From: CAJMNU01 sp905214855
GTDB taxonomy: Bacteria > Bacillota > Clostridia > Lachnospirales > Lachnospiraceae
Assembly (NCBI GenBank): GCA_937890595.1
Contig: CALADM010000033.1
Coordinates: 1-25,213 of the forward strand
Length of the DNA: 25,213 nucleotides
Direction: 5' to 3'
How positions within the stretch are numbered: the stretch's first letter is position 1; every line of letters begins with the position of its first letter. Below are positions 13,402 through 23,174 of the stretch, piece by piece. The position numbers were made by a program, and so were the translations under genes. Under the pieces are notes generated by a model. The model was not told the DNA's origin. It worked only from the letters and a program-made list of their open reading frames with translations, and did not search any database.

Positions 13402-16400
13402 TTATCCCATCATATCAAACAAAGAAAGCTGATTGGATTCCGGCAGATCTTTAAGGATTCCAAGATCAGCAAGCAGGTCACTGGTTGTCTTACTGACTTT
13501 TGTACGGTTTCTGAAATCTTCTTTTGACAAGAATGGTCCATCTTTCACCGCATCCACGATCGCATCTGCCGCTTTTTCTCCCAATCCGTCAATACTGCTC
13601 AAAGACGGCATAAGTTTTCCATCTATAATCTGAAAATGATGTGCTTTTGCCTTAAAAATATCAATTGGCATAAATTCAAATCCTCTGGCATACATTTCCT
13701 GCACAATCCTCATATCCCTAAGTGTATCCTGTTCTTTTTTGGATAAAGAATCGCTTCTTCTCTTATAATCTGCCAGATAAAACTCCAGTTTTTCTCTTCC
13801 TAAGCACATTAATTCATAAGAAAAACCACTCGCACGGATACTGAAAAATGCCGCATAATAAGCTAAAGGATAAAATACCTTACAATATGCGATTCTCCAT
13901 GCCATCATAACATATGCAGCTGCATGTGCTTTTGGGAACATATATTTAATCTTTTTACATGATCCAATATACCAGTCTGGAACATCATGTTCTTTCATAA
14001 CTTCAATCCATTCTGGTTTTAATCCCTTTCCTTTTCGCACAGACTCCATGATGGTAAAAGAAAGTCCCTCTTCAATCCCTTTCTGGATCAAATATACCAT
14101 AATATCATCACGACAGCAGATTGCCGTCTGGATCGTTGCCTGTCCACCAAGGATCAAATCTTTTGCATTTCCCAACCATACATCGGTTCCATGTGACAGA
14201 CCAGAAATACGCACCAAATCCGAAAAATATTTTGGTTTTGCATCAATCAACATCTGCATCGCAAAATCCGTTCCAAATTCTGGAATACCAAGTGCCCCCA
14301 ACTGACATCCTCCAATATCTTCTGGTGTAATGTGGAGTGCTGATGTATTCTGGAACAAAGACATAACCTCTGGACAATCCAATGGAATATCCTTAACTGG
14401 ATCCAGCCCTGTCAGATCCTGAAGCATTCGGATCATGGTCGGATCATCATGCCCCAGAATATCCAGTTTCAAAAGGTTATGGTCAATGGAATGATAATCA
14501 AAATGAGTCGTCACCGTTGACGTTGTCATATCATTTGCCGGACGCTGTACAGGGGTAAAAGAATAGATCGTTTCTCCCAAAGGAAGTACTACAATACCAC
14601 CCGGATGCTGTCCTGTCGTCCTTCTTACTCCCACGCATCCCTTCACGATCCGGTTGATCTCTCCATTTCTCTTATGGACACCATGTTCTTCATAATAATT
14701 CTTTACATATCCATATGCGGTCTTATCTGCCAGTGTTCCTATTGTACCTGCCCTGAAAGTCTGTCCTTTCCCAAAGATCACCTCTGTATAATCATGTGCA
14801 TGGCTCTGATATTCTCCAGAAAAGTTCAAGTCAATATCCGGCTCTTTATCCCCCTTAAAGCCCAAAAATGTCTCAAACGGGATATCATGTCCATCTTTCT
14901 TTAACGGCTGTCCACAGACTGGACAGGCTTTGTCAGGCATGTCACACCCAGACATACCAGAGAATTTTTTAACTTCTTCTGAGTCAAAATCATAGTAGTG
15001 ACAATTTGGGCAATAATAATGTGGACTCAGAGAGTTTACCTCTGTGATACCTGCCATATTTGCCACAAAAGAAGAGCCTACAGAACCTCTTGAACCAACC
15101 AGATATCCGTCTTCCACTGATTTCCACACCAGTTTCTGAGCAATGATATACATTACGGCAAATCCATTGCTGATAATAGAATGCAGTTCCTTTTCCAGAC
15201 GATCTACTACGATCTGAGGCAGATTTTCCCCATACTGCTTGTGTGCAGAGCGATAACAGATTTCTCTTAATGTTTCGTCTGAATCTTCAATCACCGGAGG
15301 ACATTTATCCGGACGCACTGGAGAGATTTTTTCACACATTGCCGCAATCTTTCTTGTATTCTTTACAACTACCTCATATGCCTTTTCTTCTCCCAGATAG
15401 TCAAATTCACGAAGCATTTCCTCTGTCGTACGAAGATATAAAGGTGCTTGCTCATCGGCATCCTTAAATCCCTGACCAGCCATAATAATCTTTCTATATA
15501 CTTCATCCTGAGGATCTAAAAAATGAACATCACATGTCGCACAGACTGGTTTTTCAAATTGTTCTCCCAAAGCCACGATCTTTCGATTCAGATTTTTTAA
15601 ATCCTCTTCTGTGTGAACAGGACTTTTCTCATCTCTTAACATAAAACGGTTATTTCCCAATGGCTGTATCTCAAGATAGTCATAAAACTGTACCAGTCTT
15701 GCAATTTCTTCTTCTGGACTTCCCCTCAAAAGCGCTTGATACAATTCTCCCGCTTCACATGCCGAACCAATGATCAGCCCTTCCCGATACTTATTCAAAA
15801 CACTCTTTGGAATCCTTGGTCTTCTGGCAAAGTAGTTAATATGGGACCATGAAACCAAACGGTACAGATTGACTCTGCCCAAATCATTTTTTGCCAAAAT
15901 GATCACATGGTATGTAGGCATCTTTTTAATTGTATCTTCTGACATTTGACTGAGTTGATTCAGATTTTCCAAATCTTCTACTCCGCGCTCACGGAGCATT
16001 TTTACAAATGATGCAAAAATCTCAGCAGTCGCTCCTGCATCATCTACTGCTCTGTGATGATTTTCCAGAGAAATATTCAATGCTTTTGCTACAGTATCCA
16101 GTTTATATCGGTTCAAATTCGGCAATAAAACACGCGCGATCGCTACGGTATCTAATATAGTCGGATTAAATGCAATTCCTTGCGTTCTGGCATTTTGAAA
16201 AATAAAACTCATATCAAACGAGGCATTGTGTGCTACCATAACAGCCTGACCGCAAAATTCCAAAAATTTTGGAAGCACTTCCTCAATCTTTGGGGCATCT
16301 AGCACCATATCATCCTGAATTCCTGTCAATTTTTCAATCTCAAATGGAATTGGGATTTCTGGATTTACAAAACTGCTGAATTTCTCTGTAATAACTCCAT

Positions 16401-17979
16401 CTATAACCTTTACTGCTCCAATTTCAATGATCTTATCCTGTGATGCAGAAAAGCCGGTTGTCTCTATATCAAAAACAACATAGGTATCCTGAAAGCTCTG
16501 CCCTTTCGAATTCAAAACCAGTTCTTTCATATCATCTACAAGATACCCCTCTACCCCATATAAGATCTGGAATTCATCGCCCTTATCAAGTGCATGGTTC
16601 GCATCTGGAAACGCCTGTACACATCCATGATCCGTCACTGCAATTGCTGGCATTCCCCATTTTTTTGCACGTTTTACAATGTCTTTTACATCTGACACTC
16701 CATCCATATCACTCATTTTTGTATGACAATGCAATTCCACACGCTTCTCAATGCTCAGATCTTCCCTATGTTCCCTGAAATCTTCACATTTCTTGATTCC
16801 GGTCACAGAACCAATGGTAAGTTCATGGTCGAATTTGTCAATGGTCGTCACGCCTTTCAGTCGTACAAAACTTCCTGGCTGTGTTGCCTTATTGAGATCA
16901 TCCAGCATCTCTTCTCTGGCAAAAATCTTGACACTGATCGTATCTGTAAAATCTGTAATATCAAAAATTATGATCGTTCTTCCACTGCGCAGCAATCGGC
17001 TGTCTTTCTCAATAATCTGACCCCGAATAACAATCTCACCGATCTCACCATCTATTTTCTCAATCTCTATGCTCAGATCGTCAAAATCTCTTCCAAACAG
17101 AACATCTGGATTATCCGATTTTTTTGTCTGATATCCCCCACTTTTTCGAAATTCCTTATTCGGATACTCCGATACTTTCGTACCTTTTGTTTCTTTTTGC
17201 TCTCTTCCTTCTGCACTGCGGTCTGACTTTACTTTTTTCTCTGGTTTGGTCTCATCCTTTTTTGAAGGCACTGCTTCTTTTTGTGCTACTTCTCCTGTCA
17301 CATATGCCTTACCAGAAGCATTATTTTCTGCTCCAACTACTTTTCCTTCCTCAAATGGAAGATCTGCACTGCTATCTGCATCTTTATGTGGTAGCGCAAT
17401 ACCGGCTCTCTGCATAACAGCAAGAATTTCTCTATGCTCTAAGATCTCATTTTCCTTTTGATAGCGTTTTTCTTCTGCTTTCTCATATTCACATACAACA
17501 TCCACTGCCATCTGACAGCGCTCATTAAAAATTTTTTCCAGAATGCGGACCAGTTCTCCTGCTTTTTCTCTGGCAAGCACATTCTCTTCCAATGTGATTT
17601 TCATAGTGTGATCTTCTATATAAGAAAAAGTGGCTTTACGGAACATATTGTATTCTAAAATACTATAATTTTTCAACTCCAGTGCAATACTGTCCTGATA
17701 TCCCTTCATCAAAAGTTCCGGTGTATATTGCTCTGATAAGCAAAATTTTTCCTGTATTTTTACAGAAATCCGTTTATCAGGGAATAACTGGCTGCAAATC
17801 TCTCTCTCCAGCCAATATATATTTTGCTTTGAGATCAATCTGGGACTTTTGATATAAACACGAATAGAGCTTCTATCACTGGTAGAAGTCACCTTTTCCA
17901 CTTCCACCAGTTGTAAAAGCTCTTTCAGATCGTCAGCCACATTCAGAGTTGGAAATACCTCTAAAAATGTTTTTGACAT
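13402..17979 (-). CDS. polC: DNA polymerase III alpha subunit, Gram-positive PolC
   Basis: A 1525-residue replicative polymerase. In order: N-terminal domain (1-190), a charged low-complexity linker (about 195-290, Lys/Glu/Ser-rich), an OB fold (about 295-395), a PHP domain starting at ELHCHTKMSDMDG (about 416), a DnaQ-like 3'-5' exonuclease inserted within it (VVFDIETTG about 500, later HNASFD and HHRAVDDA), then the C-family polymerase with a zinc-binding motif (CPNC about 990 ... CPVC) and the catalytic PDIDLNF (about 1045). The extreme C-terminus ends QLSLFDMMG, a clean beta-clamp-binding motif. Length and order match PolC of Firmicutes, which carries its own proofreading. AAAAGGTGAGTAT precedes the ATG, and the gene starts 4 bp after ispG ends, so the two are co-transcribed. 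Nothing looks broken. Confidence 0.97.
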   Translation of the reverse strand: MSKTFLEVFPTLNVADDLKELLQLVEVEKVTSTSDRSSIRVYIKSPRLISKQNIYWLEREICSQLFPDKRISVKIQEKFCLSEQYTPELLMKGYQDSIALELKNYSILEYNMFRKATFSYIEDHTMKITLEENVLAREKAGELVRILEKIFNERCQMAVDVVCEYEKAEEKRYQKENEILEHREILAVMQRAGIALPHKDADSSADLPFEEGKVVGAENNASGKAYVTGEVAQKEAVPSKKDETKPEKKVKSDRSAEGREQKETKGTKVSEYPNKEFRKSGGYQTKKSDNPDVLFGRDFDDLSIEIEKIDGEIGEIVIRGQIIEKDSRLLRSGRTIIIFDITDFTDTISVKIFAREEMLDDLNKATQPGSFVRLKGVTTIDKFDHELTIGSVTGIKKCEDFREHREDLSIEKRVELHCHTKMSDMDGVSDVKDIVKRAKKWGMPAIAVTDHGCVQAFPDANHALDKGDEFQILYGVEGYLVDDMKELVLNSKGQSFQDTYVVFDIETTGFSASQDKIIEIGAVKVIDGVITEKFSSFVNPEIPIPFEIEKLTGIQDDMVLDAPKIEEVLPKFLEFCGQAVMVAHNASFDMSFIFQNARTQGIAFNPTILDTVAIARVLLPNLNRYKLDTVAKALNISLENHHRAVDDAGATAEIFASFVKMLRERGVEDLENLNQLSQMSEDTIKKMPTYHVIILAKNDLGRVNLYRLVSWSHINYFARRPRIPKSVLNKYREGLIIGSACEAGELYQALLRGSPEEEIARLVQFYDYLEIQPLGNNRFMLRDEKSPVHTEEDLKNLNRKIVALGEQFEKPVCATCDVHFLDPQDEVYRKIIMAGQGFKDADEQAPLYLRTTEEMLREFDYLGEEKAYEVVVKNTRKIAAMCEKISPVRPDKCPPVIEDSDETLREICYRSAHKQYGENLPQIVVDRLEKELHSIISNGFAVMYIIAQKLVWKSVEDGYLVGSRGSVGSSFVANMAGITEVNSLSPHYYCPNCHYYDFDSEEVKKFSGMSGCDMPDKACPVCGQPLKKDGHDIPFETFLGFKGDKEPDIDLNFSGEYQSHAHDYTEVIFGKGQTFRAGTIGTLADKTAYGYVKNYYEEHGVHKRNGEINRIVKGCVGVRRTTGQHPGGIVVLPLGETIYSFTPVQRPANDMTTSTVTTHFDYHSIDHNLLKLDILGHDDPTMIRMLQDLTGLDPVKDIPLDCPEVMSLFQNTSALHITPEDIGGCQLGALGIPEFGTDFAMQMLIDAKPKYFSDLVRISGLSHGTDVWLGNAKDLILGGQATIQTAICCRDDIMVYLIQKGIEEGLSFTIMESVRKGKGLKPEWIEVMKEHDVPDWYIGSCKKIKYMFPKAHAAAYVMMAWRIAYCKVFYPLAYYAAFFSIRASGFSYELMCLGREKLEFYLADYKRRSDSLSKKEQDTLRDMRIVQEMYARGFEFMPIDIFKAKAHHFQIIDGKLMPSLSSIDGLGEKAADAIVDAVKDGPFLSKEDFRNRTKVSKTTSDLLADLGILKDLPESNQLSLFDMMG

Positions 17980-17983
17980 ATAC

Positions 17984-19048
17984 TCACCTTTTTTCTCTTA
18001 TTTGAATCAATTCTTTTCTCAGTTCTTCCAAAAGATCTTTTTCTGGAACTTTGCGCAGTATCTCTCCCTTACGGATCAAAAGTCCTTCTCCGATTCCGCC
18101 TGCAATGCCAATATCTGCTTCTCTTGCTTCTCCAGGTCCATTCACTGCACATCCCATCACTGCCACTTTGATATCCAGATCATCAAACTCTGTCACCATT
18201 GTTTCTACCTGATTTGCAAGTCCGATCAGATCAATCTTTGTCCTTCCGCAAGTCGGACAGGATACCACCTCAATACCGCCTTTTCTCAATCCCAACGTCT
18301 TTAAGATCTGTTTTGCAGACTTGATTTCTTCCACTGGATCTCCAGTAAGGGAAACACGGATCGTATCTCCTATCCCTTCGTACAAAATAATTCCCAATCC
18401 AACGGCAGACTTGATATTTCCGGCATGAAGAGTACCAGATTCTGTAATTCCCACATGAAGCGGATACTTCGTTTTTTGTGCGATCAGTTCATGTGCCTTC
18501 ACACACATCATGACATCAGAAGATTTTATACTGATCACCAGATTGTCGTATCCCATCCTCTCTATGATCCCTACTTGATTTAAAGCACTTTCTACCAGAG
18601 CCTCTGCTGTTACACTCCCATATTTTTCCAGAAGATCTTTTTCCAGAGAACCGCTGTTCACTCCCACTCGGATCGGCACATTGTGTTCTTTTGCTTTGTC
18701 TACAACTGCCTTTACTCGCTCCTCACTTCCAATATTTCCCGGATTGATACGGATTTTATCTGCTCCATGTTCTATCGCAGCAATTGCCAGACGATAATCA
18801 AAATGGATATCTGCCACCAGTGGAATATGGATCTGCTGTTTGATCTGAGTCAGTGCTTCTGCTGCCTCCATCGTTGGCACTGCCACACGGATGATCTCAC
18901 AGCCAGCCTTCTCCAATTCCAAAATCTGCTTTACTGTAGCACTCACATCTTCTGTTTTTGTATTACACATAGACTGGATCAGAACAGGATTTCCTGCACC
19001 GATCACTCTATCTCCAATCTTCACTGCTTTTGTATGTTCCCGAAACAT
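17984..19048 (-). CDS. ispG: 4-hydroxy-3-methylbut-2-enyl diphosphate synthase IspG (GcpE)
   Basis: A 354-residue enzyme of the MEP isoprenoid pathway that converts ME-cPP to HMBPP using a [4Fe-4S] cluster. The N-terminal TIM barrel shows NPVLIQSMCNT, PLVADIHFDYRLA and KIRINPGN; the C-terminal domain supplies the cluster cysteines in SCPTCGR and MGCAVNGPGEA. I start it at 19048 because AGGAGT lies 8 bases upstream and homologues begin with a similar xREHTKAVKIG segment; an in-frame ATG at 19105 adds 19 residues of unrelated sequence. With dxr three genes upstream, the window holds two steps of the same pathway. A 175-bp gap with hairpins separates it from rseP. Confidence 0.95.
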   Translation of the reverse strand: MFREHTKAVKIGDRVIGAGNPVLIQSMCNTKTEDVSATVKQILELEKAGCEIIRVAVPTMEAAEALTQIKQQIHIPLVADIHFDYRLAIAAIEHGADKIRINPGNIGSEERVKAVVDKAKEHNVPIRVGVNSGSLEKDLLEKYGSVTAEALVESALNQVGIIERMGYDNLVISIKSSDVMMCVKAHELIAQKTKYPLHVGITESGTLHAGNIKSAVGLGIILYEGIGDTIRVSLTGDPVEEIKSAKQILKTLGLRKGGIEVVSCPTCGRTKIDLIGLANQVETMVTEFDDLDIKVAVMGCAVNGPGEAREADIGIAGGIGEGLLIRKGEILRKVPEKDLLEELRKELIQIREKR

Positions 19049-19130
19049 CTCTATCACTCCTGTATTCTTCTGTATTCTTTTTAGATCATATACCAAAATC
19101 ATCAATGTAACCTAATACAAGCGTATTCTG

Positions 19131-19223
19131 TTCCATCTTCAATTACTTGCGTAAATTCGATGGAAGTGTCTTATATCCCCATAGCTAAAGCAAGGGGGTT
19201 TTATGACACATTGGATAAGTGTC
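19131..19223. repeat. Three consecutive hairpins, IS200/IS605-like relic, between rseP and ispG
   Basis: On the plus strand: (a) TTCCATC (19131) and GATGGAA (19165) enclose a nested AATTAC-TTGC-GTAAATT stem; (b) 19173-19202 is CCCCATAGCTAAAGC-AAGGGG, related to 13029-13057 in the opposite orientation; (c) GACAC-ATTGGATAA-GTGTC at 19205-19223 abuts the rseP stop codon. The 10-mer AAGTGTCTTA occurs at 19164-19173 and 19217-19226, flanking hairpin (b). No open reading frame for a transposase is present. It could also serve as a weak terminator or processing site between the two genes. Confidence 0.6.
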
Positions 19224-20261
19224 TTAAATTAAATTTCTAATATCATTAAACAACAGGAAAACCATAAGCACCATTAAAAATCCAAAACCAATCATGTGTA
19301 CAAAACCTTCTTTTTCTGGATCGATCGGTTTTCCTCTCACAGCCTCTATCAGCATGAATAAGAATCTTCCTCCATCCAGAGCCGGAATCGGCAAAAGATT
19401 CATAACACCAAGATTTGCACTGAGCAGTACACTGATATTTGCCAGACTTAAAAGCATCACTTCCCAGCCATAACTTTTGCTCTCCTGTACTGTACTGCCG
19501 ATCATTCCCACGATACGGACTGGTCCTCCGATCTCTTCGCTGCTGACCTGACCACGCAATGCATAAAGCAGACTCTGGACGACATTTTGAATCCAAAAAC
19601 GTACTTCATATGCACCATATCTCACTATTTCAAACACATTTTTTGCTGGTGTACGAACTCCGCTCACTACAATACCCAGTCGGTATGATCCAGTCTCCTC
19701 TGAATACTTTGGTGTCAGGTGTGCTTCATGAATTGTACCATTTCTCATATACTCTACATCCAACGCTTCCTGTGGATGAAAATATAGATACATTGTGACA
19801 TCCCTGTACAGTCTGATCGATTGATTATTGATCTTTGTGATCACATCGCCTTCCTGCATTCCCTGTTCTGCTGCAGAATATCCTTCTGTCACTCCTGTCA
19901 GTCTCGGTGAATCATACCCAAGATTCGCTACAAGGATCATAGCCAGCAAAAAAGCCAGCAAAAAGTTAAAGATTGGTCCAGCTAATACAACCGACATTCT
20001 TGCCCAAACGGATTTTTTGCTAAATGAATTCTCACTTTGATCATTCTGATCCTCTCCCACCATCATACAAAAACCACCAATCGGCAGTAATTTGACAGAA
20101 TATTTGGTTTCGCCTTTCTTTATGGAAAAAAGAGTTGGTCCCATACCAATTGCAAATTCTACCACTCCAATCCCATTTAGCTTCGCAAACAGGAAATGAC
20201 CAAATTCATGGATCAGGACAATTCCTCCAAAAACTAGAATGACTGCTAAAATATTAAGCAA
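19224..20261 (-). CDS. rseP: RseP-family site-2 intramembrane zinc metalloprotease
   Basis: A 345-residue membrane protease. The zinc motif HEFGH (residues 18-22) lies in the first membrane helix, and the second metal-binding motif is NLLPIPALDGGR (about residue 285). Between them is a PDZ domain (about 115-190, with AAEQGMQEGDVITKINNQ). Four membrane segments are expected. The family cleaves membrane-bound anti-sigma factors or signal-peptide remnants; the local substrate is unknown. The start is TTG (20261), overlapping the last 8 bases of dxr, with AGGTGGAAG just upstream; HExxH position fits this start. The order dxr-rseP is conserved widely in bacteria. Confidence 0.94.
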   Translation of the reverse strand: MLNILAVILVFGGIVLIHEFGHFLFAKLNGIGVVEFAIGMGPTLFSIKKGETKYSVKLLPIGGFCMMVGEDQNDQSENSFSKKSVWARMSVVLAGPIFNFLLAFLLAMILVANLGYDSPRLTGVTEGYSAAEQGMQEGDVITKINNQSIRLYRDVTMYLYFHPQEALDVEYMRNGTIHEAHLTPKYSEETGSYRLGIVVSGVRTPAKNVFEIVRYGAYEVRFWIQNVVQSLLYALRGQVSSEEIGGPVRIVGMIGSTVQESKSYGWEVMLLSLANISVLLSANLGVMNLLPIPALDGGRFLFMLIEAVRGKPIDPEKEGFVHMIGFGFLMVLMVFLLFNDIRNLI

Positions 20262-21405
20262 ACTTCCACCTGCTTTCTAACCATTCATAGGTTTCCTTTT
20301 CTGTTTCCAAAATCTGCATCAGATCTGGATTCTCTATTTTGGTATGGTGTTCCATGGCTGATGCGATCATTTCCGGAATTTCAAGATAAGAAATCTGTCG
20401 GCTCAAAAATTTTCCAACTGCAAATTCATTCGCAGCATTAAATACAGTCGGAACACTTCCACCTGCATTTCCTGCTTCATAGGCCATAGCCAGACCTGGG
20501 AAATTGATAAGATCCGGCGCTTCAAACTGAATTGTTTTCATTGCTGCAAAATCCAGTCTGTCACCGCCCAACTCTCTCCTGTCCGGATAATATAAGGCAT
20601 ATTGGATCGGAAGTTTCATATCTGGTGTTCCAAGTTGTGCCATCACAGCTCCATCCACAAATTGTACCATGGAATGGATCACACTCTTAGGCTGAACTAC
20701 CACCTGAACCTGATCCATCCTAACATCAAACAGCCACTTTGCCTCCATCACCTCCAACCCTTTGTTGACCATAGTAGAGCTATCTATAGTAATCTTCTTT
20801 CCCATAGCCCAGTTGGGATGCTTTAATGCATCTTCCAATGTGACATGAGCCATCTGTTCCTTTGTCCAGCCACGGAATGGTCCTCCGGATGCAGTAAGAA
20901 GGATTTTATCAATCTGATTTTTCTTTTCCCCATTTAAGCACTGGAAAATAGCACTATGTTCACTGTCTACAGGGAGGATACGCACTCCCCTTTTTTTCGC
21001 TAATTGCATGATCAGATGTCCCGCTGTCACCAGAGTTTCTTTGTTTGCCAGTGCAATATCTTTTCCCGCTTCCATAGCTGCAATAGTCGGGCGAATTCCT
21101 ATCATACCCACAACCGCAGTTACAACACACTCTGCTTCTGGCTCTGTCGCTGCTTCCAGCAGACCTTCCATACCAGAAACCACTTTCACAGGACAATCTT
21201 TTACTTTGATCTTCAGTTCCTTTGCTTTTTCCTGATCCCAGACACATACCAATTTAGGATGAAATTTTCGTATCTGTTCTTCCAGTAATACAATATTGCT
21301 GCCAGCAGCCAATGCCGTAATCTCTATATCGCCATTGGATTCCACCACCTCCAAAGTCTGTGTACCAATAGAACCGGTAGATCCCAGTACTGCAATCCTT
21401 TTCAT
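20254..21405 (-). CDS. dxr: 1-deoxy-D-xylulose 5-phosphate reductoisomerase Dxr
   Basis: A 383-residue enzyme making 2-C-methyl-D-erythritol 4-phosphate, the committed step of the MEP pathway, with NADPH and a divalent metal. Seen: NADPH-binding LGSTGSIG near residue 8, ALANKETLV, the active-site PVDSEHSAIFQ, TASGGPFR, DSSTMVNKGLEVMEA and NAANEFAVG. All catalytic motifs are intact. I start at 21405 (MKRIAVLGSTGS) because the Rossmann strand begins there and GAAGGAATAGGA lies directly upstream; the in-frame ATG at 21441 would add 12 mostly basic residues. It overlaps rseP by 8 bp and starts 59 bp after cdsA. Confidence 0.96.
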   Translation of the reverse strand: MKRIAVLGSTGSIGTQTLEVVESNGDIEITALAAGSNIVLLEEQIRKFHPKLVCVWDQEKAKELKIKVKDCPVKVVSGMEGLLEAATEPEAECVVTAVVGMIGIRPTIAAMEAGKDIALANKETLVTAGHLIMQLAKKRGVRILPVDSEHSAIFQCLNGEKKNQIDKILLTASGGPFRGWTKEQMAHVTLEDALKHPNWAMGKKITIDSSTMVNKGLEVMEAKWLFDVRMDQVQVVVQPKSVIHSMVQFVDGAVMAQLGTPDMKLPIQYALYYPDRRELGGDRLDFAAMKTIQFEAPDLINFPGLAMAYEAGNAGGSVPTVFNAANEFAVGKFLSRQISYLEIPEMIASAMEHHTKIENPDLMQILETEKETYEWLESRWKFA

Positions 21406-21464
21406 TCCTATTCCTTCTTTCTTTTTTCTTCCCATTGACAACTTTTCGTATTTTTACCTTTTTC

Positions 21465-22265
21465 TTATCCCAAAAAAGTAATAGCAAAATAAATAGCTGG
21501 TGCTGTAAAGATCATGCTGTCAAATCTGTCCAGAATACCGCCATGCCCAGGGATCAATTTCCCATAATCTTTAATCCCATGATTTCTCTTGATCGCTGAT
21601 GCAGCCAGATCCCCAATCTGTGAAATAATGGCAGCAATACCACAGGCAAGTGCACAGGCAAGCTGTGGATTGGTCACTTCCTTCATCTGTCCTCCAAACA
21701 CAAGTGCATAGAGAAAACCTAAAAGAGCAGCTCCCAATGTTCCTCCCACTGCCCCTTCAATAGATTTTTTAGGGCTAAGTACAGGTGCCATCTTATGTTT
21801 TCCAAACAACATTCCAACACAATATGCACAGGTATCACATCCCCATGAGCTCAAATAGATCAACCACACCAGATGTGCTCCGTCTTCCATCACTCTCACC
21901 TGATATAAATAAGAAAACATCACTGCCACATAAAAAACACCAAAAAATGCAACCGTGATCTGTTCTGTCTTATATTTAGGAAATGTACAGACATACAGTG
22001 TCATCAAAACCATCAGAGTACCAATCGCCATCAACATCTCATATTGTTCTCCATGAAACCATAAGATCCCATAGTAGGCAATTGCAGCAATATACCCAAT
22101 GATTCCAGGCAGGTCTTTTTCCATTCCCATTACACGATACAGTTCAAAAAGTCCTATGAGAGAAATCATACCCGATACTGTAAAAAGTATACCGCCTCCC
22201 TGAATGACTACGATCAAGGATAAGATTACCAGCACAATCCCACTGATCAATCTCTTCGTAAACAT
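21465..22265 (-). CDS. cdsA: Phosphatidate cytidylyltransferase (CDP-diglyceride synthase) CdsA
   Basis: A 266-residue, multi-spanning membrane enzyme that makes CDP-diacylglycerol from phosphatidate and CTP, feeding phospholipid synthesis. About eight hydrophobic helices are visible. The family signature is complete: SWGCDTCAYCVG, then LSPKKSIEGAVGG, and near the C-terminus PGHGGILDRFDS. GGAGGGAACC precedes the ATG. It starts 29 bp after uppS. The uppS-cdsA-dxr-rseP order is a common bacterial envelope-lipid cluster. Confidence 0.96.
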   Translation of the reverse strand: MFTKRLISGIVLVILSLIVVIQGGGILFTVSGMISLIGLFELYRVMGMEKDLPGIIGYIAAIAYYGILWFHGEQYEMLMAIGTLMVLMTLYVCTFPKYKTEQITVAFFGVFYVAVMFSYLYQVRVMEDGAHLVWLIYLSSWGCDTCAYCVGMLFGKHKMAPVLSPKKSIEGAVGGTLGAALLGFLYALVFGGQMKEVTNPQLACALACGIAAIISQIGDLAASAIKRNHGIKDYGKLIPGHGGILDRFDSMIFTAPAIYFAITFLG

Positions 22266-22294
22266 ACGGTTCCCTCCTTTTCCTTCTTCTTTTG

Positions 22295-23008
22295 TTACTT
22301 CACTCCTCCAAAACGACGTTCTCTCTTATTGTACGCTTCAATAGCTTTGATCAATTCCTCTTTATTGAAATCTGGCCACAAACAATCAGAAATATAGAAT
22401 TCTGAATATGCAAGCTGCCACAACAGATAATTGGAAAGTCGCAGTTCTCCACTGGTTCGGATCAGAAGTTCCGGATCTGGAATGTCGGATGTATCAAGAT
22501 AAGAAGCGAACACATCCTCTGTCACAGCATCTGCATCCACCTTTCCGTCCTTTACATCTTTTGCAAGCTGGATCGCAGCACGACGTATTTCATCTCTTCC
22601 GCCATAATTGACTGCAATCACAAAAGTCAGCCCTGTATTGTTTTTGGTTTCACTCTCCAGACGGTTGATTCCCTCTATGATATCCTTCGCAAAGCGATTT
22701 CTGTCCCCTATCATACGGACTCTGACATTATTCTCTTTTGCAATCTTCAAAAGACGTACCATATAATATCGGAACAACTGCATCAATGCTCCCACTTCAT
22801 CCTGTGGTCTCTTCCAGTTTTCAGTGGAAAAACCGTACACAGTCAAATAAGAGATCCCCATTCTCGCTGCGTCTTCTACTGTCTTCTCCACAGCAACACA
22901 TCCCTGTTTATGCCCCATTGTCCTTGGAAGACCTCTCTTTTTTGCCCATCTTCCATTTCCATCCAGAATGATTGCCACATGCTTTGGAATTACAAGATTT
23001 TCGTTCAT
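22295..23008 (-). CDS. uppS: Di-trans,poly-cis-undecaprenyl diphosphate synthase UppS
   Basis: A 237-residue cis-prenyltransferase that builds the C55 lipid carrier for peptidoglycan from FPP and IPP. Seen: the catalytic Asp (D16) in HVAIILDGNGRWAKKRG, GHKQG, YGFSTENWKRP, and the C-terminal IRTSGELRLSNYLLWQ followed by EFYISDCLWPDF, all characteristic. GGGAGG lies 6 bases before the ATG. Its substrate precursors come from the MEP pathway whose genes dxr and ispG are in the same cluster. A 220-bp gap with a palindromic element separates it from frr. Confidence 0.97.
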   Translation of the reverse strand: MNENLVIPKHVAIILDGNGRWAKKRGLPRTMGHKQGCVAVEKTVEDAARMGISYLTVYGFSTENWKRPQDEVGALMQLFRYYMVRLLKIAKENNVRVRMIGDRNRFAKDIIEGINRLESETKNNTGLTFVIAVNYGGRDEIRRAAIQLAKDVKDGKVDADAVTEDVFASYLDTSDIPDPELLIRTSGELRLSNYLLWQLAYSEFYISDCLWPDFNKEELIKAIEAYNKRERRFGGVK

Positions 23009-23082
23009 ATTTTCCCTCCCGTAAATTGAACTTTCCCATATATCGTGTTTTCAAAAATCACAATCAAAATGCGTAAAAATGG

Positions 23083-23174
23083 GGGTGCTGTAAATCAAAC
23101 TTTTCCTGCCGAACCTGTTTTTGCATGAATTCTGCATACTGTTGGTACAGGAGACTCGCTCTTTTACAGCACCC
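23083..23174. repeat. 92-bp element bounded by 12-bp perfect inverted repeats
   Basis: GGGTGCTGTAAA (23083-23094) and TTTACAGCACCC (23163-23174) are exact inverses. The 68 bp inside contain further nested inversions: CCTGT...ACAGG, and TGCATGAATTCTGCA at the centre. The whole can fold into one long imperfect hairpin. It lies between frr and uppS. A miniature inverted-repeat element or a structured mRNA/attenuator are both possible. On the minus strand CCCCCATTTTT follows the stem, so it might also terminate transcription after frr. The minus strand also has a short ATG frame of 45 codons (23051-23188) that I do not regard as a gene. Confidence 0.6.

Noticed and set aside
16723..17226. Plus-strand open frame of about 167 codons within polC
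   Set aside because: It is antisense to the conserved PHP and OB region of polC, without domain similarity.
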